A program made the position numbers and the translations under genes. This document shows, piece by piece, positions 57,303 to 64,000 of a DNA stretch of 64,000 bases; position 1 is the stretch's first letter, and the number at the start of each line of letters is the position of its first letter. The DNA lies in the NCBI RefSeq assembly GCF_001602525.1, contig NZ_LSYT01000004.1, positions 62,001-126,000 on the forward strand. Reading direction: 5' to 3'. This DNA comes from Flavobacterium chilense (GTDB taxonomy: Bacteria; Bacteroidota; Bacteroidia; Flavobacteriales; Flavobacteriaceae). Below the pieces are notes generated by a model. The model worked only from the letters and a program-made list of their open reading frames with translations. It was not told the DNA's origin and made no database searches.

Positions 57303-58010
57303 TTATTTAATCCCTCCAAAAGCACCAAAGCACATATTCTTGTGCAAAATCTCTACGCTTTTAAAACCTGTTTTTTTCATTAAATCCAATTGATAATTCA
57401 TTGATCTTGGCGTATCTTCTTTGGCAATATAATCAAACACGTTTTTACGATATTCAGCTCCGCCAATTCCTTCTAAATATTCGCCATATCGTTGCCAGGT
57501 ATATTCATTCAATAAATCAGTATCCTGCGTAATCAAGTCCGAAATCATAAAACAGCCACCCGGCTTTAATAATCTGAAAATCTTAGCAAAAGTTGTTTCC
57601 CAGTCCTGATCATCACGTAAATGATGCAAAACTGCTCCTGCCAAAATAATATCAAAAGAGTTTTCTTCTAAATCTACTTCCCTGATATCTCCTTGCTTAA
57701 TTTCGACATTCCCGTTTGTTTCTGCCGACACTCTTTCATAAGCTTTATCCAGCATTGGCAAACTCAAATCGACCAATGTGCAGTTTAAGTCCGGTACTTT
57801 CGACAACATCATTAAAGTATAATTTCCTGCTCCACAACCAATATCCAAAACCGTTTTGGCATTAGGCACAATTCTTTTAGAAGCTTCTGTAATAAGTTCT
57901 AAAGAAATTTTAGCATCAATTGTAGACAATTGTCCGGTTTCTAAATTTGAAAATCGTTCGACATCATTATCGAATCTTTCTTTGATTTCTGTAATAGTTG
58001 ATTTTTCCAT
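57303..58010 (-). CDS. Class I SAM-dependent methyltransferase
   Basis: Met at 58010 (MEKSTITEIKERFDND) is preferred over one 21 bases upstream. 235 residues: motif I VLDIGCGAGNYTLMM, motif II LVDLSLPMLDKA, EIKQGDIREVDLEENSFD, and VLHHLRDDQDW. Substrate unknown. It is divergent from a LysR regulator, the usual arrangement for a regulator and its target. Confidence 0.9.
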   Translation of the reverse strand: MEKSTITEIKERFDNDVERFSNLETGQLSTIDAKISLELITEASKRIVPNAKTVLDIGCGAGNYTLMMLSKVPDLNCTLVDLSLPMLDKAYERVSAETNGNVEIKQGDIREVDLEENSFDIILAGAVLHHLRDDQDWETTFAKIFRLLKPGGCFMISDLITQDTDLLNEYTWQRYGEYLEGIGGAEYRKNVFDYIAKEDTPRSMNYQLDLMKKTGFKSVEILHKNMCFGAFGGIK

Positions 58011-58168
58011 GGTTTTTTTTAGTTTTTTCATTAGATGTTAGACGTAAGATGTTATGAGTTATTTACCAACAATCCATTTTTCGCGTTTAGCTTCTAACAC
58101 CTAACATTTAACAAACCAAAATTATTGTTTTAATATATACTCTAAAAATACTTATTTTAGCAATTATT

Positions 58169-58185
58169 AATACTTAATAGGTATT
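58169..58185. promoter_or_regulatory. Candidate LysR-type operator at the lysR start codon
   Basis: Dyad AATAC-N7-GTATT (58169-58185) contains the T-N11-A core of LysR boxes and ends one base before the ATG, so it could mediate autoregulation. A related AAATACTTAT lies 23 bases upstream. Confidence 0.45.
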
Positions 58186-58186
58186 T

Positions 58187-59065
58187 ATGGAATTACGTCA
58201 TCTTAAATATTTTTTGGCTGTAGCCGAAGAACTCAGCTTTACCAAAGCATCTGAAAAACTTTTTATTTCACAACCACCGTTAAGTCGGCAGATTATGGAA
58301 TTAGAAGAAGAACTTCAGGCAAAACTTTTTATCCGGAACAATAAAAAAGTGGAACTTACCGAAGCCGGAAAGTATTTTGAAAAAGAAGTAACAGCACTTT
58401 TTCAGCATTTGGAACGCATTTCATTAAAGACAAAGAAAATTGCAGAGAACGTTTCCGGAGAATTCAGAATCGCTTATATCAGTTCGATTTATTCCTCAGT
58501 TATTTCAGAATTAATCAAACATTTAAAAACACAATTTCCGTATGTCAATTTCAAGCTTTTTGAAGTTTCTACCACAAAACAAATCACAGCTTTAGAACAA
58601 GGAAAGATTGAAATGGGAATTATTCGTTCTCCTGTAAAATCACCCAAAATAAAAGCCCAATTGTGGTTTCAGGATGGTTTTTCACTGGTTTACAATAAAC
58701 AGTTCATTCAAATTAATTCAGAAAAAGAAATTCCGAATCTAAAAGAAGAAACCTTTGTGTTTTTCAATAAAGACTATGCCCCGCATTATCATGAAGTATT
58801 GTTAGAACTCTGTGCTTTTTATGGCTTTACGCCAAAAGTGGTTCACGAATCAAACAATATCAATTCGATTGTACAATTGGTAAAAAACGGCTTGGGAATT
58901 TCGATCGTTCCATCAAATATTGCCCAAAACAATCCGGATCCTGACATTGGTTTTATCGAGTTAAAAAAAGTAAATCTGCGCACTGATGTTTCGATCATAA
59001 CCTCAAAAGAAGACGATTCTGAAATTACGAGATCTGCTGTTGAATTTTTGTTAAAAAAAGAATAG
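58187..59065 (+). CDS. LysR-family transcriptional regulator
   Basis: 292 residues. N-terminal winged HTH (MELRHLKYFLAVAEELSFTKASEKLFISQPPLSRQI) and C-terminal periplasmic-binding-like effector domain (FRIAYISSIYSSVI ... GLGISIVPSNIA). Divergent from the methyltransferase, which it most likely regulates. Confidence 0.94.
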   Translation: MELRHLKYFLAVAEELSFTKASEKLFISQPPLSRQIMELEEELQAKLFIRNNKKVELTEAGKYFEKEVTALFQHLERISLKTKKIAENVSGEFRIAYISSIYSSVISELIKHLKTQFPYVNFKLFEVSTTKQITALEQGKIEMGIIRSPVKSPKIKAQLWFQDGFSLVYNKQFIQINSEKEIPNLKEETFVFFNKDYAPHYHEVLLELCAFYGFTPKVVHESNNINSIVQLVKNGLGISIVPSNIAQNNPDPDIGFIELKKVNLRTDVSIITSKEDDSEITRSAVEFLLKKE

Positions 59066-59150
59066 CCACGAATTCACGAATTTCTTTTTTAGTTTGCGCA
59101 TAGATTTTAAAAATGAAAATCCGTGACTCTAGCCGCAGCAAACAAGCAAA
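59066..59150. repeat. Short dispersed repeat block after lysR
   Basis: CCACGAATTCACGAATTTC at 59067 and imperfectly inverted AAATCCGTGACTCTAG at 59120. The CACGAATTCACGAATT motif is a common intergenic repeat in flavobacteria; only one copy is in this window. Confidence 0.4.
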
Positions 59151-59265
59151 AAAATTATAGCTATAACAAAAATTCGTTACAATTTATTACAGTAATCCAC
59201 ATTATAAAAAGCGAACTTTTAAATACCTTAGCAAATTATAATTCTACTAAAAAAACTCAATAAAA

Positions 59266-60543
59266 ATGGCTGAACAATCATCAATTCAGTGCCCAAATTG
59301 CGGAACAACTATCGATGTCAATGATATTTTAAAACATCAGCTGGAAGATAGCATCCGTAAAGAATTTCAACAAAAAGCAACTCTCCAAAACAAAGAGTTA
59401 GAGCTTAAAAACGAGCAATTCGAAAAAGCCAAAGCTGAATTTGAAGCCAAGAAAAAACAGGAAAATGAACTTTTTGCCGAGCGTTTGGAGCGTGAGAAAA
59501 AGACAGCCGAAAAAGAAATCTCTGAAAGATTAAAAGTCAAACTTGAAGAAGAAAATAAAGATCGTTTGCTTTTGATGGAAAAAGAACTCTCTGAAAAATC
59601 AGAAAAAATCAGGGAATTGAATAAAATGGAAGGTGAAATTGCGAAACTCCAACGCGAAAAACTGGAAATGAAAGAAGCCATTCAGGCTGAAGCCGAAAAG
59701 CAACTCAACGCCACTTTAGTACTTGAACGTGATAAAATCCGTAAACAGGAAGAAGAAAAAAACGAGCTAAAAATAAAAGAATACCAAAAGCAATCTGACG
59801 ATCAAAAAAAGCTGATCGAAGAAATGAAACGCAAGCAGGAACAAGGTTCTATGCAATTGCAAGGTGAAGTAATGGAATTGGCTATCGAAGAATGGCTGGC
59901 AAACAATTTTCCGCTGGACACGATTGATGAAATTAAAAAGGGTGCAAATGGTGCAGATTGTCTTCAGATTGTAAATACCCGAGAACTGCAAAATTGTGGT
60001 TCTATTTATTACGAAAGTAAGCGCACCAAAGCTTTTCAACCGGCATGGATTGAGAAATTTAAAAATGATATTAGAACCAAAAGAGCCAATATTGGTGTTC
60101 TGGTTACCGAAGTAATGCCCGCCGGAATGGATAGAATGGGAATGCGTGACGGCATCTGGATTTGTACTTATGAAGAATTTAAAGGTTTAAGTGCTGTTTT
60201 ACGTCAATCTCTAATTCAGATTAGTCATGCGGTGCAGGCACAGGAAAACAAAGGCGATAAAATGTCGATGTTGTATGATTTCTTAACCAGCAACGAATTC
60301 CGCTTGCAAATTGAAGGAATTGTCGAAGGCTTTACGCAAATGCAAAATGATCTTGATTCTGAAAAAAGAGCCATGCAAAGAATCTGGAAACAACGCGAAA
60401 AACAAATCGAAAAAGTAGTACATAACACTTTAGGAATGTACGGTTCTATTCGTGGTATTGCCGGAAATGCAGTACAAGCCGTAAGAGCTCTGGAACTGGA
60501 TTTTATCGAAGGTGATGATGAAGATCCTAAAGAATTAGAATAA
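59266..60543 (+). CDS. DUF2130 protein: zinc ribbon, coiled coil and nuclease-like domain
   Basis: 425 residues. IQCPNCGTTIDV is half of a zinc ribbon; about 20-205 is a charged coiled coil (K/E/Q-rich); from 205 the DUF2130 domain has EVMELAIEEWLANNF, GADCLQIV, YYESKRTKAF and NIGVLVTEVMP, a restriction-endonuclease-like layout (Asp, Glu-x-Lys). The family is called RmuC-like by analogy, but activity is not established. Stands alone between a repeat and a terminator-like repeat. Confidence 0.88.
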   Translation: MAEQSSIQCPNCGTTIDVNDILKHQLEDSIRKEFQQKATLQNKELELKNEQFEKAKAEFEAKKKQENELFAERLEREKKTAEKEISERLKVKLEEENKDRLLLMEKELSEKSEKIRELNKMEGEIAKLQREKLEMKEAIQAEAEKQLNATLVLERDKIRKQEEEKNELKIKEYQKQSDDQKKLIEEMKRKQEQGSMQLQGEVMELAIEEWLANNFPLDTIDEIKKGANGADCLQIVNTRELQNCGSIYYESKRTKAFQPAWIEKFKNDIRTKRANIGVLVTEVMPAGMDRMGMRDGIWICTYEEFKGLSAVLRQSLIQISHAVQAQENKGDKMSMLYDFLTSNEFRLQIEGIVEGFTQMQNDLDSEKRAMQRIWKQREKQIEKVVHNTLGMYGSIRGIAGNAVQAVRALELDFIEGDDEDPKELE

Positions 60544-60607
60544 GCTTTTGGGCTTCGCTCAGAATGACAAACCAAATAATCAGACTGAGCGAAGCCGAAG
60601 CTTTTAT
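60542..60607. terminator. Bidirectional terminator made of CTTCGCTCAG repeat in inverted pair
   Basis: GGCTTCGCTCAG (60551-60562) and CTGAGCGAAGCC (60585-60596) are exact inverse copies 22 bases apart, with flanking AGCTTTT/AAGCTTTT that extend the pairing. It lies between the convergent DUF2130 and META genes. Confidence 0.6.
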
Positions 60608-60612
60608 AACAA

Positions 60613-61392
60613 TCAATCTACTTTTCTGAAAATTAAAAGTTTTCCTGAAGGATTGGATAAAGTTAATCTGTTATCTCCTATAGAATAAGTTGTAGTACTT
60701 TGAAGTGCTTTAATAAAATCTCCTTCTTTATTTCCCGGAGGACAAGCCATCAAAGTCGAAATAACTTTTGAAAATCTCAGTAAATCTTTTTCATAAAATA
60801 TAGAACCGCTCATCGAATTACATCCGCCATATCCCATAAATCTATTCTCTGCAGAATTGATTTCGATTCTTGGTAATTCTCTTTGAAAATCAGTCGGAAA
60901 AACTTTAAATCCGTTTAATTCTTCCAGAACCCAAATATCATGCAGGCGATAATCGGTTATGTATTTTCCGCAGCCATCCAGCTTTTTTGCCTGCAATTCT
61001 GAATTGTTTTTAATTTCAACCGAAACTTTGTACGGAGAAATTTCACCAGACATGGAGTTCTGACAATCTAATTGCTGAATGGTAATGGTTGCACCTGATG
61101 TTTCATTACTAATCCTGTACATTTTAACATTGGCATCCATCGCTTTTATGGCTTCAGCCGAAGGAAAAACAAGCTTTTCTTTTCCCGGAATTAAAGAGGT
61201 AAAAACAATATTATCGTTTCCCATTTTTAATCCCCAAAAAGGTTCATTTCCGGTTGCTTTAAAATAAAAGTTCATATCATCTTCCTGAACGTTTGCTGAA
61301 GTTGTTTCTTTTGTATCTGAATTTTTGCCTGCTGTAGTTTTACAACTTACTATCAAAGAAAGTATTAGCAATAAAGAGAATATTTTTTTCAT
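60613..61392 (-). CDS. META-domain (HslJ-like) lipoprotein with DUF306/COG3650 region
   Basis: 259 residues, lipobox VSCKT (Cys17). Residues 45-145 resemble COG3650 (ATGNEPFWGLKMGND, LDCQNSMSGEISPYKVSV). Residues 148-258 are the META/HslJ domain (WVLEELNG, PRIEINSAENRFMGYGGCNSMSG, LMACPPGNKEGDFIKAL). HslJ-like proteins are linked to envelope stress and antibiotic tolerance; exact role unknown. Confidence 0.88.
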   Translation of the reverse strand: MKKIFSLLLILSLIVSCKTTAGKNSDTKETTSANVQEDDMNFYFKATGNEPFWGLKMGNDNIVFTSLIPGKEKLVFPSAEAIKAMDANVKMYRISNETSGATITIQQLDCQNSMSGEISPYKVSVEIKNNSELQAKKLDGCGKYITDYRLHDIWVLEELNGFKVFPTDFQRELPRIEINSAENRFMGYGGCNSMSGSIFYEKDLLRFSKVISTLMACPPGNKEGDFIKALQSTTTYSIGDNRLTLSNPSGKLLIFRKVD

Positions 61393-61636
61393 AGGATTTT
61401 ATATTAAAGAATGTTTTTCTAAATACATAAAATTCCTATGAATTTACGACAATTTTTTAAAACCTGATATTTCAATTTCAAAATAATTGCAACAGAAAAA
61501 ATCTTCTTAAGCCTGATTAGAACAGAATTTCAATCTAAAAAAGCATAAATCACATATAATTTACCTTTCTGCATCTTCAAAAAAACATCTCAAAGACTTA
61601 ATTTGTATATTTGAAATCTGTTATCCCATTAAAAAA

Positions 61637-62221
61637 ATGAACACACCTTTTCAAAAAGCAAGCGAGTGGATTGATGCTGAAAATGCTCAGGATCCAAACA
61701 TTGAAACCGATCAGAATACATCATATCCAAAAGAATTATTATATTCTGACAGAATGTATAAAAAGCTGATGCAGTTTGAGCCCGAAGCTTCAGAGGAGGT
61801 TCAGATCGCATCAAAAGCACAGCACATTTGCAGATGGAAAGTAGCACGCGAATCTTATCCAATGGATCGTGTAGGGTATTTGAAATGGAGAGAAGAACTT
61901 AAAAAATTTCATGCCAAAACCACTGCCGAAATTTTACACAGAGCAGAATACAACCAAACTTTTATTGATCGCGTTTCATTTTTAATTGAGAAAAAATTAC
62001 TGAAAAAAGACAGTGAAACCCAATTATTAGAAGATGTTATCTGTCTGGTATTTTTAGAATATTACCTGGAACCATTTGTTCATAAGCATGACGAGGAAAA
62101 ACTAAAAAACATCATCAAAAAAACCTGGGATAAAATGTCTGAAAAAGGACATCAGGAAGCCTTAAAAATCAATTATTCCGAAGAAAATTTGAATCTGATA
62201 AAAGCTTCTTTAGGATTATAA
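61637..62221 (+). CDS. DUF4202 family protein
   Basis: 194 residues, cytoplasmic, mostly helical. ASEWIDAENAQDPN, YPKELLYSDRMYKKL, ASKAQHICRWKVARESYPMDRVGYLKWREELKKFHA and HDEEKLKNIIKKTWDKMS fit DUF4202, whose conserved His/Arg/Asp suggest a metal-dependent HD-like fold (inference). A TATATTTG -7-like box is at 61606-61613. Confidence 0.85.
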   Translation: MNTPFQKASEWIDAENAQDPNIETDQNTSYPKELLYSDRMYKKLMQFEPEASEEVQIASKAQHICRWKVARESYPMDRVGYLKWREELKKFHAKTTAEILHRAEYNQTFIDRVSFLIEKKLLKKDSETQLLEDVICLVFLEYYLEPFVHKHDEEKLKNIIKKTWDKMSEKGHQEALKINYSEENLNLIKASLGL

Positions 62222-62357
62222 TCTAAATAAAACTCCATTTTTTAACTCCTCTCTTTGTCAGTTCAAACAAAACTTAGACAAAGCAATAGGCTTATTTCCT
62301 ATCCTAAAAAAACACAGCTACAAGTATTGGTAAGTTATTAAACCAAAATTGATGTTA

Positions 62358-62415
62358 CATTGATATTGACATTGATATTGATATTGACATTGCCATTGAT
62401 ATTGTCATTGATATT
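62358..62415. repeat. Degenerate hexamer tandem repeat (YATTGA), about 9.7 copies
   Basis: CATTGA and TATTGA units alternate with a few substitutions (CATTGC, TATTGT). Located 140 bases ahead of the response regulator. Confidence 0.9.
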
Positions 62416-62490
62416 CTTCCCTCTGTTTATAATTTTTTAATGAAATTTTAATGTTATGTTTAATATTAGGATTATGGTTCTTAAAGAATC

Positions 62491-62527
62491 ACGTATATTA
62501 GCATCTTCTTTATAGATAAATATACGT
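62491..62527. promoter_or_regulatory. Dyad ACGTATAT-N21-ATATACGT upstream of the NarL-type regulator
   Basis: Exact 8-bp inverted arms ending 29 bases before the ATG; the TACGTA core recurs in the palindrome just after the gene. Confidence 0.4.
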
Positions 62528-62556
62528 AAAAAATCAGGATCAAAATTAAGTAGTTT

Positions 62557-63213
62557 ATGAATACTATCATTCGTGTTGTACTGGCAGATGACCATGTTTT
62601 TGTTAGAGACGGAATTAAATCTTTACTCGAAAACGAAGGAAACATCGAGGTTTTAGGTGAAGCTATGGATGGTTTTGAAGCATTTGAAGTCGTTACAGCT
62701 ACCAAACCTGATTTACTGATAACAGATATTCGTATGCCAAATTTAAACGGCATAGAACTGCTGGAAAAACTCAGAAGTGAAAATATTGATGTAAAAATCA
62801 TTATGCTTACTATGCACGAATCTGAAGAATATGTATTAAAATCACTAAAAGCTGGTGCCGATGGTTATTTGCTAAAAGGTTCCGGCAAAGAAGAATTCCT
62901 AAAAGCATTATATACTGTAGCTTCCGGCGGGAAATTTTTCTGTGGAGACGTTTCTGCCATCTTAATAAATCAATTGACCAATTCATCAACATCAGAACCT
63001 AAACAAAATTTAGGCGAACAAATGATGATTACCAAAAGAGAAAAAGAAATCCTCACACTTTTATTATCAGGAAAAGGCAACAAAGAAGTTGCTGAATCAC
63101 TTGCCATCAGTAAACGAACTGCCGAAGTACATCGTTTTAACTTAATGAAAAAATTAAAAGTAAAAAACCTGATGGAACTTTCGAATAAAGCATCTGAGTA
63201 TGCTTTGATGTAA
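62557..63213 (+). CDS. NarL/FixJ-type response regulator (LuxR HTH)
   Basis: 218 residues. Receiver 1-120 with DDHVFVRDG, phospho-acceptor Asp in LLITDIRMPNLNG, Thr in MLTMHES and Lys in LLKGSGKEEFLKAL. LuxR HTH 150-215 (MMITKREKEILTLLLSGKGNKEVAESLAISKRTAEVH). No cognate kinase is next to it in the window, so it is an orphan here. Confidence 0.94.
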   Translation: MNTIIRVVLADDHVFVRDGIKSLLENEGNIEVLGEAMDGFEAFEVVTATKPDLLITDIRMPNLNGIELLEKLRSENIDVKIIMLTMHESEEYVLKSLKAGADGYLLKGSGKEEFLKALYTVASGGKFFCGDVSAILINQLTNSSTSEPKQNLGEQMMITKREKEILTLLLSGKGNKEVAESLAISKRTAEVHRFNLMKKLKVKNLMELSNKASEYALM

Positions 63214-63240
63214 TAATTACGTATAAATACGTAATTATTA
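63211..63240. promoter_or_regulatory. Perfect 13-bp palindrome spanning the regulator's stop codon
   Basis: TAATAATTACGTA - TAAA - TACGTAATTATTA; the first three bases are the stop codon. No T run follows, so an operator or an mRNA 3' hairpin is as likely as a terminator. Confidence 0.6.
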
Positions 63241-63416
63241 CAAATTAAAAAAACTCCTCATCGTTCTTAATTACGTTTTTTCTGGTTTTGAAAAAGGGCT
63301 ATTTTTTGACTCGTCACCCCATATTATGTGCTTCTATTTGGGTATATTTGATTGATCAAAATTCAGGTTTGTATAGCATTACAAACCTTTATCATTCCTT
63401 AATTTAAATAACAAAA

Positions 63417-64000
63417 ATGAACAACTGGACCCAAAGATGGGACGACCGTTACAGCAACGAAGAGTTTGCATACGGCACAGCCCCCAACAATTACTTAAAA
63501 GAGCAAATCGAAAAATTACAACCCGGATCGATTTTATTTCCTGCCGAAGGAGAAGGCCGAAATGCTGTTTTTGCAGCCACATTAGGATGGCAGGTTTCTG
63601 CTTTTGATATTAGTGCCGAAGGAAAAAATAAAGCATTGAAACTTGCTGAAGACAATACTGTCGAAATTGATTATCAGGTTGGAGAACTGGACACTTTAAA
63701 TTATCAACCAGAACAATTTGACGCTATTGCCTTGATTTATGCCCATTTTCCGGCAGAAATAAAATCGGCAATTCATAAAGCACTGGATAAATATCTACGT
63801 AAAGGCGGTACTATTATTTTTGAGGCTTTTAGCAAAAAACATCTTGAATATCTGGCTGTAAACGATAAAGTTGGCGGACCAAAAGATATTGAATCTTTAT
63901 TCTCTATAGAAGAAATACAAGCAGATTTTCCAAATTATGAGATTGTAACCTTAGAAGAAAAAGAAATAGAACTTAATGAAGGTCTTTTTCATAACGGAAA
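63417..64000 (+). CDS. TehB-like SAM methyltransferase, truncated by window edge
   Basis: ATG 63417 ([20 protein letters not shown]) opens a frame that runs off the right edge after 194 codons. It matches the tellurite-resistance/thiopurine methyltransferase-like group: [11 protein letters not shown], motif [32 protein letters not shown], and [12 protein letters not shown]. In related proteins motif I is [18 protein letters not shown] is the usual form in this subgroup. Cytoplasmic; substrate unknown. Confidence 0.85.
   Translation, partial: MNNWTQRWDDRYSNEEFAYGTAPNNYLKEQIEKLQPGSILFPAEGEGRNAVFAATLGWQVSAFDISAEGKNKALKLAEDNTVEIDYQVGELDTLNYQPEQFDAIALIYAHFPAEIKSAIHKALDKYLRKGGTIIFEAFSKKHLEYLAVNDKVGGPKDIESLFSIEEIQADFPNYEIVTLEEKEIELNEGLFHNG

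Larger units (their letters stand above)
62222..62556. other. 335-base intergenic region with hexamer array and dyad
   Basis: Holds the YATTGA array (62358-62415) and the ACGTATAT dyad (62491-62527), both listed separately. No ORF or RNA gene is seen in the rest. Confidence 0.6.

Overview
The window looks like a chromosomal stretch of a Flavobacterium-like member of the Bacteroidota. The signs are low GC, SusC/SusD pairs, a Por-type (T9SS) C-terminal sorting domain, DUF6443 RHS proteins, vegetative promoters of the TTTG/TTG-N19-20-TAnnTTTG type, and dispersed intergenic repeats of a kind common in flavobacteria. No species call is made.

Layout. (1) 1-7431: an RHS/YD-repeat region. It holds a 5'-truncated RHS-like protein with three DUF5977 repeats, a full RHS protein with a variable C-terminal tip, an overlapping small gene that is probably its immunity protein, and a small membrane protein. 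(2) 7596-34968: about 27 kb of minus-strand genes forming a polysaccharide utilisation locus. In transcription order: GH92, sodium:solute symporter, GH130 phosphorylase, CBM9-like protein, GH10-like putative hydrolase, GH2, GH20, GH29, GH92, GH3, SusC, SusD, BNR/sialidase-like lipoprotein, RhaM-family mutarotase, M28 peptidase. (3) 35090-36930: a divergent LytS-type sensor kinase and LytTR regulator, the likely local controllers. (4) 37188-41341: a NagB/PIG-L fusion and a second GH29 fucosidase with carbohydrate-binding tail. (5) 41498-64000: mostly housekeeping and accessory genes. These are DyP peroxidase with a 7-bp tandem repeat at its stop codon, a lipoprotein, an OMPLA-type phospholipase, a Ser-Pro-Arg tRNA operon, thiolase, NlpC/P60, SUKH and CPCC proteins, an AraC regulator with aldo/keto reductase, a quinone/NADPH oxidoreductase operon, a secreted M43 metalloprotease, a methyltransferase/LysR divergent pair, a DUF2130 protein, a META-domain lipoprotein, DUF4202, a NarL-type regulator, and a right-edge-truncated TehB-like methyltransferase.

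How the locus may work (inference): the enzyme set (alpha-mannosidases, fucosidases, beta-hexosaminidase, beta-galactosidase, GH130 of the mannosyl-GlcNAc phosphorylase type, GlcNAc-6-P deaminase) matches stepwise trimming of N-glycan-like, fucosylated, galactosylated and mannosylated host or plant glycans. Glycans would enter through SusCD, be trimmed in the periplasm, and the Man-beta-1,4-GlcNAc core would cross the inner membrane by the symporter and be phosphorolysed by the signal-less GH130. No endoglycosidase (GH18/GH85/GH163) or glycosylasparaginase is visible here. The GH10-like and CBM9-like pair next to GH130 has no assigned activity and is the best candidate for new enzymology.

The operon gaps are punctuated by a MITE-like inverted-repeat family, also found outside the locus. 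No rRNA, CRISPR array, integrase or intact insertion sequence was seen.
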